A stretch of 64,000 bases of DNA, from contig NZ_QHLY01000012.1 in NCBI RefSeq assembly GCF_003185895.1, forward strand, positions 310,001-374,000, written 5' to 3'. The notes beneath the pieces are model-generated. The model had not been told where the DNA came from, did no database searches, and was given only the letters and a program-made list of their open reading frames with translations. The position numbers and the translations under genes were made by a program. The DNA is from Cryobacterium arcticum (GTDB lineage: Bacteria; Actinomycetota; Actinomycetes; Actinomycetales; Microbacteriaceae). Of this stretch, positions 35,084-44,419 are shown piece after piece; within the stretch, counting starts at the first letter, position 1, and every line of letters starts with the position of its first letter.

Positions 35084-35680
35084 TCAGTACTCTGTTGCGC
35101 CTTCGGTGTCTTCGCCCCAGCTCACGATGCGCGGGGGCAGCGGATACTCGTGGGTACCGTTCGCAGCCAGGATCTCGATGCTCGCCACGCGAGGAGCGGT
35201 GGCGCCGGCCTGGCTGACGAACCATCCGCCGACCAGCACCACGTCGCTGACGGTGGAGGCGACACTCACTCCGGTGACAGTGAACGGGCCGTAGGCCGGA
35301 TCGATGAAGCGCACCGAGATCAGGTCGCCGTGCTGCACCTCCGGGGCTGTCTGCCCGGATTCGGCGAGGAGGGGTACGACGGGCGCGGGTTCGGTCTCGG
35401 CGGTGGCTTCGTCGGTCTCACCGAGCACAAGCTCGGGTTCCGGTTGCAACGCCTGCAGCGACTTGTGCGGCTTGAGGTTCTGCTCGATGGAACGTCCGCC
35501 CACCGTGAGGGTCTTCACGGACGCCGAGATGAACGCCGTGCCGTCGATGGTGAAGGCGCCGTAGCGCTTAGTGAGGAACATCGCACTGACGTTGGTGCCG
35601 GACTTCAGCGAAGCGATCGCATCGGTCAGCACCTTGACGTTGCGTCTGGTGGGCACATTGGGGATTGCGGGACCGGCCAT
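35084..35680 (-). CDS. Unknown protein with two homologous domains
   Basis: 198 residues without signal peptide or membrane helix. Two segments are alike: residues about 28-66 (GTNVSAMFLTKRYGAFTIDG, then KTLTVGGRSI) and about 118-155 (GDLISVRFIDPAYGPFTVTG, then DVVLVGGWFV). Both have the order strand, RYG/AYGPFT, strand, LxVGG, so the protein is an internal duplication joined by an acidic Pro/Glu/Thr linker. It ends PPRIVSWGEDTEGATEY. I recognise no named family. It diverges from the penicillin-binding protein gene. Confidence 0.72.
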   Translation of the reverse strand: MAGPAIPNVPTRRNVKVLTDAIASLKSGTNVSAMFLTKRYGAFTIDGTAFISASVKTLTVGGRSIEQNLKPHKSLQALQPEPELVLGETDEATAETEPAPVVPLLAESGQTAPEVQHGDLISVRFIDPAYGPFTVTGVSVASTVSDVVLVGGWFVSQAGATAPRVASIEILAANGTHEYPLPPRIVSWGEDTEGATEY

Positions 35681-35714
35681 CCTCCAACTCTATCCGCGAA
35701 CATCTGAGGCTCGA

Positions 35715-35735
35715 TCGCGCAAGCCCCTTGCGCGA
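35715..35735. promoter_or_regulatory. Perfect hairpin in a divergent promoter region
   Basis: TCGCGCAAG (35715-35723) pairs with CTTGCGCGA (35727-35735) across CCC. It lies between divergent starts at 35680 and 35797, so it is not a terminator of either gene; it could be an operator or a leader hairpin. Confidence 0.4.
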
Positions 35736-35796
35736 CGCGGCCTGCCGGAATTGAGTGGTGGTTCGTTGGCGGGAATCGTCGGAAGTCGAAAACGTG

Positions 35797-38082
35797 ATGG
35801 CGGGTAACGGCACAAATGGAATGAACGGGACCGGAGTGACCGAACAGCGGTCGTTCGGTGGCGTGCTCGGCGGGGTCCTCGGCCTGGTCGCGGCGAGTGC
35901 GGTCGCGGGGTTGCTCGTGACCGTCGGCCTCACCCCCGTGCTCGCCCTCAGCGGCCTCACCGCCACCAACACCATCAATGCGTTCGAGACCCTGCCGGAC
36001 TACCTCGCCATCGAACCGCTGTCCCAGCGCAGCAGCATCTACGCCACGGCCTCGGACGGCACGCCGGTGTTGCTGGCCACTCTGTACGACCAGAATCGCA
36101 TCGAGGTGGGCTGGGACGACATCGGACAGAACGTGAAGGATGCCGCGATCGCGGGCGAGGATCCCCGCTTCTACGAACACGGCGGCGTCGATATCCAGGG
36201 CACGGTGCGCGGCGCCCTCACCACGGTGCTGAACGGCACCGTGCAGGGCGGATCGTCGATCACCCAGCAATACGTGAAGAACGTGCTGGTGCAGAAGTGC
36301 GAGCTGCTGCCGACCGAAGCCGAGATCGCGGACTGTTACGACCAGGCCACGGTCACCACCGCATCCCGCAAGCTCAAGGAGATGCGCCTGGCGATCGGGG
36401 TGGAGAAGTCGTACTCGAAGAACGAGATCCTGCGCCAATACCTCAACATCACCGGCTTCGGCGGCCGGGTGTACGGCATCGAGGCCGCCGCGAACTACTA
36501 CTTCAACACCTCGGCGTCGGCCCTCACGGCCGCCCAGGCAGCCAGTCTCGTCGCAGTGGTCAACAACCCCGACAAATTCCGGCTCGACCGGCCCGAGAGT
36601 GAGACGAACGGGGTGGCCAACGGCTATCTGGACAACAAGCAGCGTCGCGACTACATCCTGGGCGCCATGCTCACGTACCAGAAGATCACTCCCGCCGAGT
36701 ACGACGAGGCGGTGGCTTCCCCCGTGCAGCCGAGTATCCACGAGCCCAGCACGGGCTGTCAGACCGCCCTGGCGGATGCCTTCTTCTGCGACTATGTCGT
36801 GCACGTGCTGGCCAGCGACCCGGTCTTCGGCGCCGACGAGGAGACCAGGATCAAGAACATCCGCCGCGGCGGATTCGAGGTGTATACGACCCTCGACCTC
36901 GACCTGCAGCACGCGGCGGTGACCACCCTGAACGAGAATGTGCCCAAGTCGGTGGCCGGTTGGGATGTGGGCGCCGTGGTCAGCAGCGTGCAGGTGGGCA
37001 GCGGCCGCGTGCTCGCGATGGCACAGAACAAGGACTACAGCCAGGATCCGGCGGTGCAGGCCACCGGCAACAACTGGACGAGCGTGAACTACAACACCGA
37101 CTTCGCCTACGGCGGTTCGCGGGGATTCCAGCCTGGGTCGACCTACAAGGTGTTCACCCTGGCGCAATGGCTGGAGAGCGGCCACTCGTTGCGGGAACGG
37201 GTCGATTCCGCCCCCAAGTCCCGCTGGGGAACATTCCAGGACCGGTGTCTCGGGCCGCAGAATTACGACGCTGAAGGCTGGAGCCCGAAGAACGACGCCA
37301 ACGAGTCCGGCCGCAACTACAGCGCACTCGAATCAACCGTTCGGTCGATCAACACCGGTTACATCGGCATGGCCAAACGGCTCGACCTCTGCGATATCCG
37401 CACGAGGGCCGAAGCGTTCGGCATGCACAGAGCGGATGGCGACCCTCTGAGCCAGAGCGCTGCCGCCGTGATCGGCACGAACGAGGTGGCGCCGCTGAGC
37501 CTGGCCGTGGCCTTCGCGGGCATCGCCAACAACGGCGTCACCTGCAGTCCCATCGTGATCGACCGGATGCTCGACTCCGCCGGCGCCGAGGTGCTGGTTC
37601 CCGCCAGCCAGTGCACTCAATCGGTGTCGCCGGAGACCGACCGGCAGATGGTTGCCGCCCTCGGCCAAGTGATGACCGGGGGCACGGCGACGCAGTCGAA
37701 CTCTGCAACCAGCCCCAAGGTGCAGATGATCGGCAAGACCGGAACGACAGACGGCGCCAAGGACACCTGGATGAGCGGGGCGAGCAGCCGGGTCGCGACC
37801 GTGGTCGGGGTGGTCAGCGTGACCGGCGACGCCAACCAACGCGCGATGCGATTCGACAGCGGTCCTGTCGCCACCGCGAGACACCGGATGTGGCCCGATG
37901 TGATGTCGGTGGCCAACGCGAAGTACGGCGGAGAACCGTTTGTGGGGCCGGTGGCCCCCGACCCGTCGGACGACGACGAGAACGACAACGACAACGACGA
38001 CGAGAACGACAACAATGACGGCAACAACGACGACGACCAGGGCCCCGATCAGAATGACGACACCGACGACGGCAACTTCTAG
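35797..38082 (+). CDS. Class A penicillin-binding protein (bifunctional)
   Basis: 761 residues from the ATG at 35797 (ribosome site weak). A short Asn/Gly leader and one membrane helix (about 20-45) precede the GT51 domain: catalytic Glu121 in AGEDPRFYEHGGVD and GGSSITQQYVKN. The transpeptidase has the nucleophile Ser448 in GSTYKVF, SINTG as SxN motif and KTGTTDG at 647. It polymerises and cross-links peptidoglycan. The last 40 residues are an Asp/Asn/Glu run (SDDDENDNDND), a strongly acidic tail. Its end overlaps dnaE2 by four bases on the opposite strand. Confidence 0.93.
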   Translation: MAGNGTNGMNGTGVTEQRSFGGVLGGVLGLVAASAVAGLLVTVGLTPVLALSGLTATNTINAFETLPDYLAIEPLSQRSSIYATASDGTPVLLATLYDQNRIEVGWDDIGQNVKDAAIAGEDPRFYEHGGVDIQGTVRGALTTVLNGTVQGGSSITQQYVKNVLVQKCELLPTEAEIADCYDQATVTTASRKLKEMRLAIGVEKSYSKNEILRQYLNITGFGGRVYGIEAAANYYFNTSASALTAAQAASLVAVVNNPDKFRLDRPESETNGVANGYLDNKQRRDYILGAMLTYQKITPAEYDEAVASPVQPSIHEPSTGCQTALADAFFCDYVVHVLASDPVFGADEETRIKNIRRGGFEVYTTLDLDLQHAAVTTLNENVPKSVAGWDVGAVVSSVQVGSGRVLAMAQNKDYSQDPAVQATGNNWTSVNYNTDFAYGGSRGFQPGSTYKVFTLAQWLESGHSLRERVDSAPKSRWGTFQDRCLGPQNYDAEGWSPKNDANESGRNYSALESTVRSINTGYIGMAKRLDLCDIRTRAEAFGMHRADGDPLSQSAAAVIGTNEVAPLSLAVAFAGIANNGVTCSPIVIDRMLDSAGAEVLVPASQCTQSVSPETDRQMVAALGQVMTGGTATQSNSATSPKVQMIGKTGTTDGAKDTWMSGASSRVATVVGVVSVTGDANQRAMRFDSGPVATARHRMWPDVMSVANAKYGGEPFVGPVAPDPSDDDENDNDNDDENDNNDGNNDDDQGPDQNDDTDDGNF

Positions 38083-41000
38083 CCGGTACGGGTAGACCAG
38101 AGGTCGAATTCGGCCGTGCCGGCGCCGGGGCGACGCTCGGCCTGACGTTGCACTGCCGCTGATCCGGGCGCAGTGCCGGGACCGGTGCCGGTCACGGTGC
38201 CGGCCAGCTCGGCCTTCGCCGCCGCTGCGAGAGCCCTGGCACGGTTCTTGGCCACGGTCACCAGGTCCCACATGCCGTCGCCGGTCACCGAGACGCCGCG
38301 GGCGCCGGAGCGCCGGGTGCGGCCGCGCACCAGCATGAGTTCGGTCTGGAACACTCCGCTGCCGATGCTCTCCTGCGCGTCATGGAAGAACACCACGTTC
38401 GCGACCGGCCCGGTGCCGTCGTCCAGGCTCACGAACACCACCCGGCGCCCGCCCCGCATCGGCGGGGTGTTCGTGGCCCGGCGCACCCCGGCCAGCAGCA
38501 CCTCGGTGCCGCCCGGCAGGGTTGCCAACTGCGACGCCGGGGTGACCCCGAGCTCGGCGAACAGCGGATAGTACTTGCGCATCCGGTGCCCGGACACGGC
38601 CAGCCCGGTGTCGAGAAGTTCGAGGTCCGACTGGGTGCGCCCGCGCAGCTGCAGCGAAGTGACGGTATCAAACCGGGCGCCCTCGTAATCCAGTACCGGC
38701 AGTGGCACCTCGAATGCCAGCTGGTCGTCGGTGATCGAGATGGCGGTGCCGCGCAACGACTGGATGTGCGCGAGCAGCTCGTGCCGCCTGGTGCGGTCGT
38801 GGTCGATGAAGCTGTCGAGCGCCCCGATGCGGGCGAGGGCCTCGAAGGTGCGCCGGCGGGGGCGCACCCGGTCGCGAAAATCCTGCAGCGACGTGAACGG
38901 CTGGTGGCGCACGATACGGGCGCGCTCGGCGTCGCTCGAGCCCGAGAGCTCCGGCAGGGGCATCCGGATGCCCTGGCCCTCGCCGTGCGACTCCACCCGG
39001 TAGTCCAGGGCGCTGCGTTGCACATCGAGGCCGAGCACGGGAACACCGAGCACCCTGGCCTCGGCCACGAGCAGGTCCTTGGGCCACATGCCCGGGTCGT
39101 GGGTGAGCAGGCCGGCCAGGAACGCGGCCGGGTGGTGGGTCTTGAGCCAGGCGGACTGGTAGGTGGGCAGCGCGAACGCCGCACCGTGCGCCTTGGCGAA
39201 ACCGAAACTGCCGAACCCGGCCAGCACGGTCCAGACCCGGCTGATGGTGGCGTCGTCGAACCCGCGGGCGAGGGCGTTCTCGCGCACGTAAGCCTCGATC
39301 TGCGGCAGCTGGTCCGGCCGGCCGAGGTGCCGGCGCAGCACGTCGGCGTGGCCGAGGCCGCAGCCGGTGAGCTCGTCGAACAGTCGCATAACCTGCTCGT
39401 GGAAGATCACCACGCCCTTGGTCTCGCGCAGGATCGGCTCGAAGCGGGGATGGATGTAGTCCGGAGCGACCTCGCCGTGCCTGGCCTCGAGGTAGCGCAG
39501 CGGCATGTTGTTCTTCATCGGCCCGGGCCGGAACAGCGAGATCTCCACGGTGAGGTCGTTGAACTCTTCGGGTTGCAGCTTGCCCACCAGCTCCATCTGG
39601 CCGGGCGATTCGATCTGGAAGATCCCCAGGGTGCGGGTGGACCGGATCAGCTCGAACGTGGCCGGGTCGTCCAGCGGCACCCGGTCCAGGTCAATGTGCT
39701 CACCGGTGAGCCGGCGGTGCTCCTCCACGGCATGGGCCATCGCCGACTGCATGCGGACCCCGAGGATGTCGAGCTTGATCAGCCCCATCGGGTCCATGTC
39801 GTGCTTGTCGAACTGCGACATCGGCAGGCCCATCCCCGACACCTGCACCGGGGTGCGGTCCAGCAGCGAGGCGTCGGAGAGGATCACCCCGCACGGGTGC
39901 ACCGAGATGTGCCGGGGCAGGCGGTCGAGCCTGGCGGTGAGATCCACCAGCAGGTCGAGTTGGGACGACTCGCGCACCTCGGCGGCGAGGTCCTCGAGTT
40001 CGGGCTTCTCAGCCAGCGCGGCCCGGAAGTCGCGGGCATTGAACCGCCACATCTGCTTGGCGATCGCGGCCACCTCGGTGTCGGGCATGCCGAGGGCGAG
40101 GCCGGCGTCGCGTACCGCACCGCGACCGCGATAGGCATTCGTCATCGACATCAGCGAGACCCTGTCGCCGCCGAACGTCTCGAACACCGCGCGGTAGATG
40201 TCGTGCCGCCTGGCCGACTCGACATCGAGGTCGATATCGGGCAGGGTCTGGCGTTCGGGGGAGAGGAAGCGTTCCCAGAGCAGGCCATTGCCGATCGGCT
40301 CGACCGAAGAGGTGTGCAGGGCATAGTTGAGCACCGAGCCGACGCCGGAGCCGCGGGCCTGAATACGGATGCCCATGCCGCGCACGAGGTCGGCCACCTT
40401 CGCCACGGTGAGGAAGTAGCTGGCGAAACCGAGGGAGCGCACCGTCGCCATCTCGTGGGCGAGCCTGTCGTGCGCGGCGGTCAGCGCCCCTCGCCCCGCG
40501 TCGCCGTATCTCTCGTCGATGCCGTGTCGCGCCCTGGCCCAGAGCTCGGTGAGCGGGTCGCCGGTGATGCCGATCACGCTCGCCTCTGGCATCCGCGGTC
40601 GGCCGAGCCCGATGTCGCCGACGGGATCGAGCGCGCACCGCTCGGCGAGTTCGATGGTGTCGCGCAGCAGCCGGGCCAGCGCGCCGTCGTTGTGCGTTCC
40701 GGCGTCAACGACCATGCGAGCGACCTGCCGCATCGCGGCGGCCGGTTTCAGCCAGGCCTGCCCGTTCAGCTGGATCTGGTCGAGCTGCGCTAGCGGGGTG
40801 AGGTGCCTGGCGGCATCGGCCAGGTCGGCCGTCACGGCCTCGTCTGGCGTGCCGTAGCGCACCGCGTTGGTCAGCACGGCCGGCAGCTGGGCGTATTCGG
40901 CCAGCGCGAGCATGCGGGTGGCCGGAGCGACGCTGCCGGGAGTGCCGGGTTCGGTGAGGTGGCACACCACCTCCAGGGCGAGGGCGCCAGGCGGCAGCAG

Positions 41001-41489
41001 GCGCAGCCAGTCGGCCAGGCCCGCCCTGGCGGCGGCCGTGTCCCGGCGCTCCACGGCCTGGCCCACGTCACTGGCCGGGCCGAGCAGAACGGTCAGCGAA
41101 CTGAGCCCGGCCAGCTGGGCCAGCCGGCCACGCGGGACGCTCGGGGTGTGACCCTGCACCCGCACTGTGGTCTCGTGGGCGCTGGAGACGGCCCGGCAGA
41201 GCGCCGCGTAGCCGCGCCCGGCGGTGTCACCGTGGGCGAGCACCACCACCCGGCCGAGCGGGGCGAGAGTGTCATCATCGTGCACCTCGAGGTCGGCGCC
41301 GAGTCCGGGGCGGATGCCGGCGGCGACACACGCCCGCACGTGCTTGACCGCGCCGTACAGCCCGTCGCGGTCGGTGACGGCCAGGAAGCTCGCCCCGTCG
41401 GCGGCGGCCTGCTCGGCCAGCGCCTCCGGCAGGGTGGCGCCGAAATGCGTCGAATACGCGCTGGCGACGTGCAGGTGCGGAAAAGACAC
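38079..41489 (-). CDS. dnaE2: Error-prone DNA polymerase III alpha subunit
   Basis: 1136 residues from GTG at 41489, ten bases after the DUF6504 stop. The PHP domain (1-280) begins FPHLHVASAYSTHFGAT where DnaE1 has a more complete HxH set. The catalytic aspartates lie in LPDIDLDVESARR, and IQARGSGVGSVLNY, FHEQVMRL, GFGSFGFAKAHGAAFA are polymerase-palm motifs. The C-terminal OB domain follows. The length and lack of a beta-clamp or tau tail fit DnaE2, the mutasome polymerase needing ImuA and ImuB in SOS mutagenesis. It is the last gene of a two-gene operon behind a perfect LexA box; imuA/imuB are not in the window. Confidence 0.93.
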   Translation of the reverse strand: MSFPHLHVASAYSTHFGATLPEALAEQAAADGASFLAVTDRDGLYGAVKHVRACVAAGIRPGLGADLEVHDDDTLAPLGRVVVLAHGDTAGRGYAALCRAVSSAHETTVRVQGHTPSVPRGRLAQLAGLSSLTVLLGPASDVGQAVERRDTAAARAGLADWLRLLPPGALALEVVCHLTEPGTPGSVAPATRMLALAEYAQLPAVLTNAVRYGTPDEAVTADLADAARHLTPLAQLDQIQLNGQAWLKPAAAMRQVARMVVDAGTHNDGALARLLRDTIELAERCALDPVGDIGLGRPRMPEASVIGITGDPLTELWARARHGIDERYGDAGRGALTAAHDRLAHEMATVRSLGFASYFLTVAKVADLVRGMGIRIQARGSGVGSVLNYALHTSSVEPIGNGLLWERFLSPERQTLPDIDLDVESARRHDIYRAVFETFGGDRVSLMSMTNAYRGRGAVRDAGLALGMPDTEVAAIAKQMWRFNARDFRAALAEKPELEDLAAEVRESSQLDLLVDLTARLDRLPRHISVHPCGVILSDASLLDRTPVQVSGMGLPMSQFDKHDMDPMGLIKLDILGVRMQSAMAHAVEEHRRLTGEHIDLDRVPLDDPATFELIRSTRTLGIFQIESPGQMELVGKLQPEEFNDLTVEISLFRPGPMKNNMPLRYLEARHGEVAPDYIHPRFEPILRETKGVVIFHEQVMRLFDELTGCGLGHADVLRRHLGRPDQLPQIEAYVRENALARGFDDATISRVWTVLAGFGSFGFAKAHGAAFALPTYQSAWLKTHHPAAFLAGLLTHDPGMWPKDLLVAEARVLGVPVLGLDVQRSALDYRVESHGEGQGIRMPLPELSGSSDAERARIVRHQPFTSLQDFRDRVRPRRRTFEALARIGALDSFIDHDRTRRHELLAHIQSLRGTAISITDDQLAFEVPLPVLDYEGARFDTVTSLQLRGRTQSDLELLDTGLAVSGHRMRKYYPLFAELGVTPASQLATLPGGTEVLLAGVRRATNTPPMRGGRRVVFVSLDDGTGPVANVVFFHDAQESIGSGVFQTELMLVRGRTRRSGARGVSVTGDGMWDLVTVAKNRARALAAAAKAELAGTVTGTGPGTAPGSAAVQRQAERRPGAGTAEFDLWSTRTG

Positions 41490-41498
41490 GATGCCGGC

Positions 41499-41771
41499 TC
41501 AGCCCCAGTCGACCGACAGCACCCAGGTGCCGTCGGCGTCGTGACGCAGGTCGTAACGATGCTGGTCTTCCGTGCCGCGAGCGGCATCCACCCGCCACAG
41601 CTCGGTGTCGATCCGGGTGGGGGTGCCCTCGTTCTCCCACCACCTGGTGCGGGTGAAAACAGCCTGTGGCTGGCCGATGATGGTGTGTTCGAACCTGTCC
41701 CAGACGAAGGCCTGCGGGTCTCCGTCTTCGGAGAGCTCAACCTGCACCTCGGCGTCGATGATCTGGGGCAT
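41499..41771 (-). CDS. DUF6504 protein in the dnaE2 operon
   Basis: 90 residues from the ATG at 41771. Charged, with AEVQVELSEDGDPQAFVWDRFEHTIIGQPQAVF, then WRVDA and YDLRHDADGTWVLSVDWG, which align in order with the 15075 protein (opening strand, central WRxxR-like region, final W/L repeat). The family occurs with imuB-dnaE2 in Actinobacteria but has no known activity. Being first in the operon, it would be made before the polymerase upon damage. Confidence 0.85.
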   Translation of the reverse strand: MPQIIDAEVQVELSEDGDPQAFVWDRFEHTIIGQPQAVFTRTRWWENEGTPTRIDTELWRVDAARGTEDQHRYDLRHDADGTWVLSVDWG

Positions 41772-41795
41772 GGGGGCCGCCTTCCGAATCGCACT

Positions 41796-41811
41796 TCGAA
41801 CAAATGTTCGA
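41796..41811 (-). promoter_or_regulatory. Perfect LexA (SOS) box of the dnaE2 operon
   Basis: TCGAACAAATGTTCGA matches the actinobacterial consensus TCGAAC-N4-GTTCGA at every fixed base, 24 bases before the ATG at 41771. Confidence 0.92.
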
Positions 41812-41913
41812 TATTCGGAAGTGTACGTCACTCCTCCGACACACGCCAACGGGCCGCTCCGCCCCGCGCCACGGGGTAGACCACGGGCCCGCGCGGGGGC
41901 ACTCTGGTGTTCC

Positions 41914-43290
41914 ATGGCGACGAACCCAGAATTCATCCAGGTCAATCCGCTCTTTGCCCGGCCGGGCGAGGTCACCCTCGCCCCCCGGTACCAGCTCGGT
42001 GAGGATCAGATGGCGCCGGATACGGCGTATCAAATCGTGCACGACGAGATCAAGCTGGACGGCAATTCCCGACTCAATCTGGCGACGTTCGTGGGCACCT
42101 GGATGGACGACCATGCCCGCCGGCTCTACGCGGAGTCCTTCGACAAGAACATGATCGACAAGGACGAGTACCCGCAGACCGCCGCCATCGAGGACTATTG
42201 CTGGCACATCGTGGCCGATCTCTGGCACGCCCCGGAGCCGCGCTCCACCATCGGCACCTCCACCATCGGTTCATCGGAGGCCTGCATGCTTGGCGGGCTC
42301 GCGTTCAAGCGTCGGTGGCAGCACGCCCGGCGCGCCGCCGGGCTGTCCACCGAGAAGCCCAACCTGGTGATGAGCAGCGCCGTGCAGGTGTGCTGGGAGA
42401 AGTTCTGCAACTACTGGGACGTCGAGGCGCGCCTGGTGCCGGTGACCGACGAGCATCCGTGCCTGGACGGACACGACCTGGCCGACTACGTCGACGAGAA
42501 CACCATCGGCGTGGTCGCCATCATGGGGGTGACGTACACCGGCATCTACGAGCCGGTGCAGGAGATCGCCGCTGCACTCGACGAGATCCAGGCGCGGACC
42601 GGCCTGGATGTGCCGATCCACGTGGACGGCGCCTCCGGCGGCATGGTCGCGCCGTTCCTGCAGCCCGACCTGGTCTGGGACTTCAGGCTGGAGCGGGTGC
42701 ACTCGATCAGCACCTCCGCGCACAAGTACGGCCTGGTCTACCCGGGCCTGGGCTGGGTGGTCTGGCGCAGCCGGGACCTGCTTCCGGAGGACATGGTCTT
42801 CGAGGTGAGTTACCTCGGCGGCAACATGCCGACCCTCGCCCTCAATTTCTCCCGGCCGGGCGCGCAGGTGTTGCTGCAGTACTACCTGTTCCTGCGGCTG
42901 GGCTTCGACGGCTTTCGCAAGGTGCAGCAGGCGTCGCAGGATGTGGCGATGTACCTCTCCAAGGGGATCGGGGCCAACGACGCCTTCACCCTGGTCAGCG
43001 ACGGGTCGGATATCCCGGTCTTCGCCTGGCAGCTCACCGCCGGGCACACCGACAAGTGGAACCTGCACCACCTCTCCGACCGGCTTCGGGCTCGGGGCTG
43101 GCTGGTGCCGGCGTACCCGATGCCCGACAACCTGGCCGACCGCACCGTGCAGCGCATCGTGGTGCGGAACGGACTGAGCCTGGACCTCGCCTCCCGCCTG
43201 TTGACCGCGATCACCGAAGAAACCGACTACCTCGACCGGTTGGAAGCCCCGATGCCGGCTGAAAAGCATCACTCTGGATTCGCCCATTGA
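41914..43290 (+). CDS. gadB: Glutamate decarboxylase
   Basis: 458 residues from the ATG at 41914, near the 466 of E. coli GadB. PLP is bound by Lys271 in TSAHKYGLVYPG; IGSSEACMLGG, HVDGASGGMVAPF and GNMPTLALNFSRPG are family motifs. It turns glutamate plus a proton into GABA and CO2, raising cytoplasmic pH. The C-terminal tail ends KHHSGFAH; in E. coli a penultimate histidine of the tail closes the active site at neutral pH, and the tail here may do likewise. No glutamate/GABA antiporter adjoins. It is monocistronic. Confidence 0.94.
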   Translation: MATNPEFIQVNPLFARPGEVTLAPRYQLGEDQMAPDTAYQIVHDEIKLDGNSRLNLATFVGTWMDDHARRLYAESFDKNMIDKDEYPQTAAIEDYCWHIVADLWHAPEPRSTIGTSTIGSSEACMLGGLAFKRRWQHARRAAGLSTEKPNLVMSSAVQVCWEKFCNYWDVEARLVPVTDEHPCLDGHDLADYVDENTIGVVAIMGVTYTGIYEPVQEIAAALDEIQARTGLDVPIHVDGASGGMVAPFLQPDLVWDFRLERVHSISTSAHKYGLVYPGLGWVVWRSRDLLPEDMVFEVSYLGGNMPTLALNFSRPGAQVLLQYYLFLRLGFDGFRKVQQASQDVAMYLSKGIGANDAFTLVSDGSDIPVFAWQLTAGHTDKWNLHHLSDRLRARGWLVPAYPMPDNLADRTVQRIVVRNGLSLDLASRLLTAITEETDYLDRLEAPMPAEKHHSGFAH

Positions 43291-43405
43291 CCTGTTAAGC
43301 GAGCCGCACGCGGGCTGGCGCGAAAGATTACCCAATCGGGGCCGGCCGAGCGTAGCATTTTGATGGGTGCGCAATCGCCAGCTGCGATCCCGTGAGAAGG
43401 TGCGT

Positions 43406-44233
43406 ATGACACTCGATATTGAGAGTCAGAAAGCAAAGTCCCAGCTCTTTGAGGCCGAGAAAGCCGAGCCTCAGCTCGTTGAGGCCCCGGAGAGCGAGCC
43501 ACGAACGCCGGTTGCCCTGGTCACCGAGGCAGGATCGATCATCGGCCGGGCCGTCGTGGCCCGCCTTCTCGCCGACGGATACGCCGTCGCCGGCATCGAC
43601 GGACGCAGCACCGCGGTGCTGGGTAAGAACCATGTGTCCCTGGTGGCGGACGTGGGCACGGAGCGCGACTCCCGCCTGGCGGTGACGCACACCCTCGACA
43701 CCTTCGGGCGTCTCGACTCCGCCGTGCTGCTCGCCGACATCGGCGGGTCCCGAGCCCTGCACGCGCCGGCCAGCGTCGCGGAAGGCGAACACCTCCTGGC
43801 CCGCAACCTGAACAGCATCGCGCTGGGCATCCAGGCCGCGGTGGAGGGACTCTCCCTCGACGGCCACCGCAGCATCGTCGCCTCGGCCTCCGTTGCCGGC
43901 CTGCTCTCCGACCCCGGCAACTGGGCGTACCACGCGTCGAAAGTCGCCATGATCGACTTGGTGCGGTCCTCCGCGCTGACCTATGCGGCCCGCGGCATCC
44001 GGGTGAACAACGTCGCCTCAGGGCTGGTGCGTACCGACACCGAGGCCGACACAGCCGACAACCACGTGTTCGGCCGGGATTTCTCCCGCCGGATCCCGCT
44101 CTGCCGGCTGGCGGAACCGCCGGAGATCGCCCAGGTCATCGCCTTCCTGATCTCTCCGGCCGCGTCGTATGTGACCGGCACCACGCTGGCGGTCGACGGC
44201 GGCCTGACCGCCTCGGCTGGACTGGTCTTCTAA
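43406..44233 (+). CDS. SDR-family protein with degenerate cofactor motif
   Basis: 275 residues from the ATG at 43406, five bases after AGAAGG. An N-terminal extension repeats a KSQLFEAEKAEPQLVEAP pattern before the fold begins at residue 36. The usual TGxxxGIG is VTEAGSIIGRAV, and NNAG is replaced by LLADIGG, but the active Ser (SASVAG), YHASK and the ending RLAEPPEIAQVIAFLISPAASYVTGTTLAVDGG are kept. So the protein has the reductase scaffold and catalytic pair but a changed dinucleotide loop. Substrate unknown. It precedes the glycosyltransferase pair by 186 bases. Confidence 0.82.
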   Translation: MTLDIESQKAKSQLFEAEKAEPQLVEAPESEPRTPVALVTEAGSIIGRAVVARLLADGYAVAGIDGRSTAVLGKNHVSLVADVGTERDSRLAVTHTLDTFGRLDSAVLLADIGGSRALHAPASVAEGEHLLARNLNSIALGIQAAVEGLSLDGHRSIVASASVAGLLSDPGNWAYHASKVAMIDLVRSSALTYAARGIRVNNVASGLVRTDTEADTADNHVFGRDFSRRIPLCRLAEPPEIAQVIAFLISPAASYVTGTTLAVDGGLTASAGLVF

Positions 44234-44419
44234 TCGCTAACCAGGTTACCTACCTGCTAATCTGCTGACCAAGACTCGGAGACCCACGGCAACGGTTGTG
44301 CACGGTGACAGACTGTCGCTCCGGGGCAAACCGTTCGGTGCCTGGCTCCGAAGTTGATACGTACCACCCGGGCGATGGCCCCGGACGATGCGCGGGGAAT
44401 CCGCCAAGAGGGAGACACT

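Noticed and set aside
38382-40793. 803-residue plus-strand frame
   Set aside because: Antisense to dnaE2, with no domain and a composition of His/Glu/Gln/Gly typical of antisense frames.
44238-44248. TAACCAGGTTA palindrome after the SDR gene
   Set aside because: Eleven bases, single copy and 172 bases from the next start; too little to call an operator.
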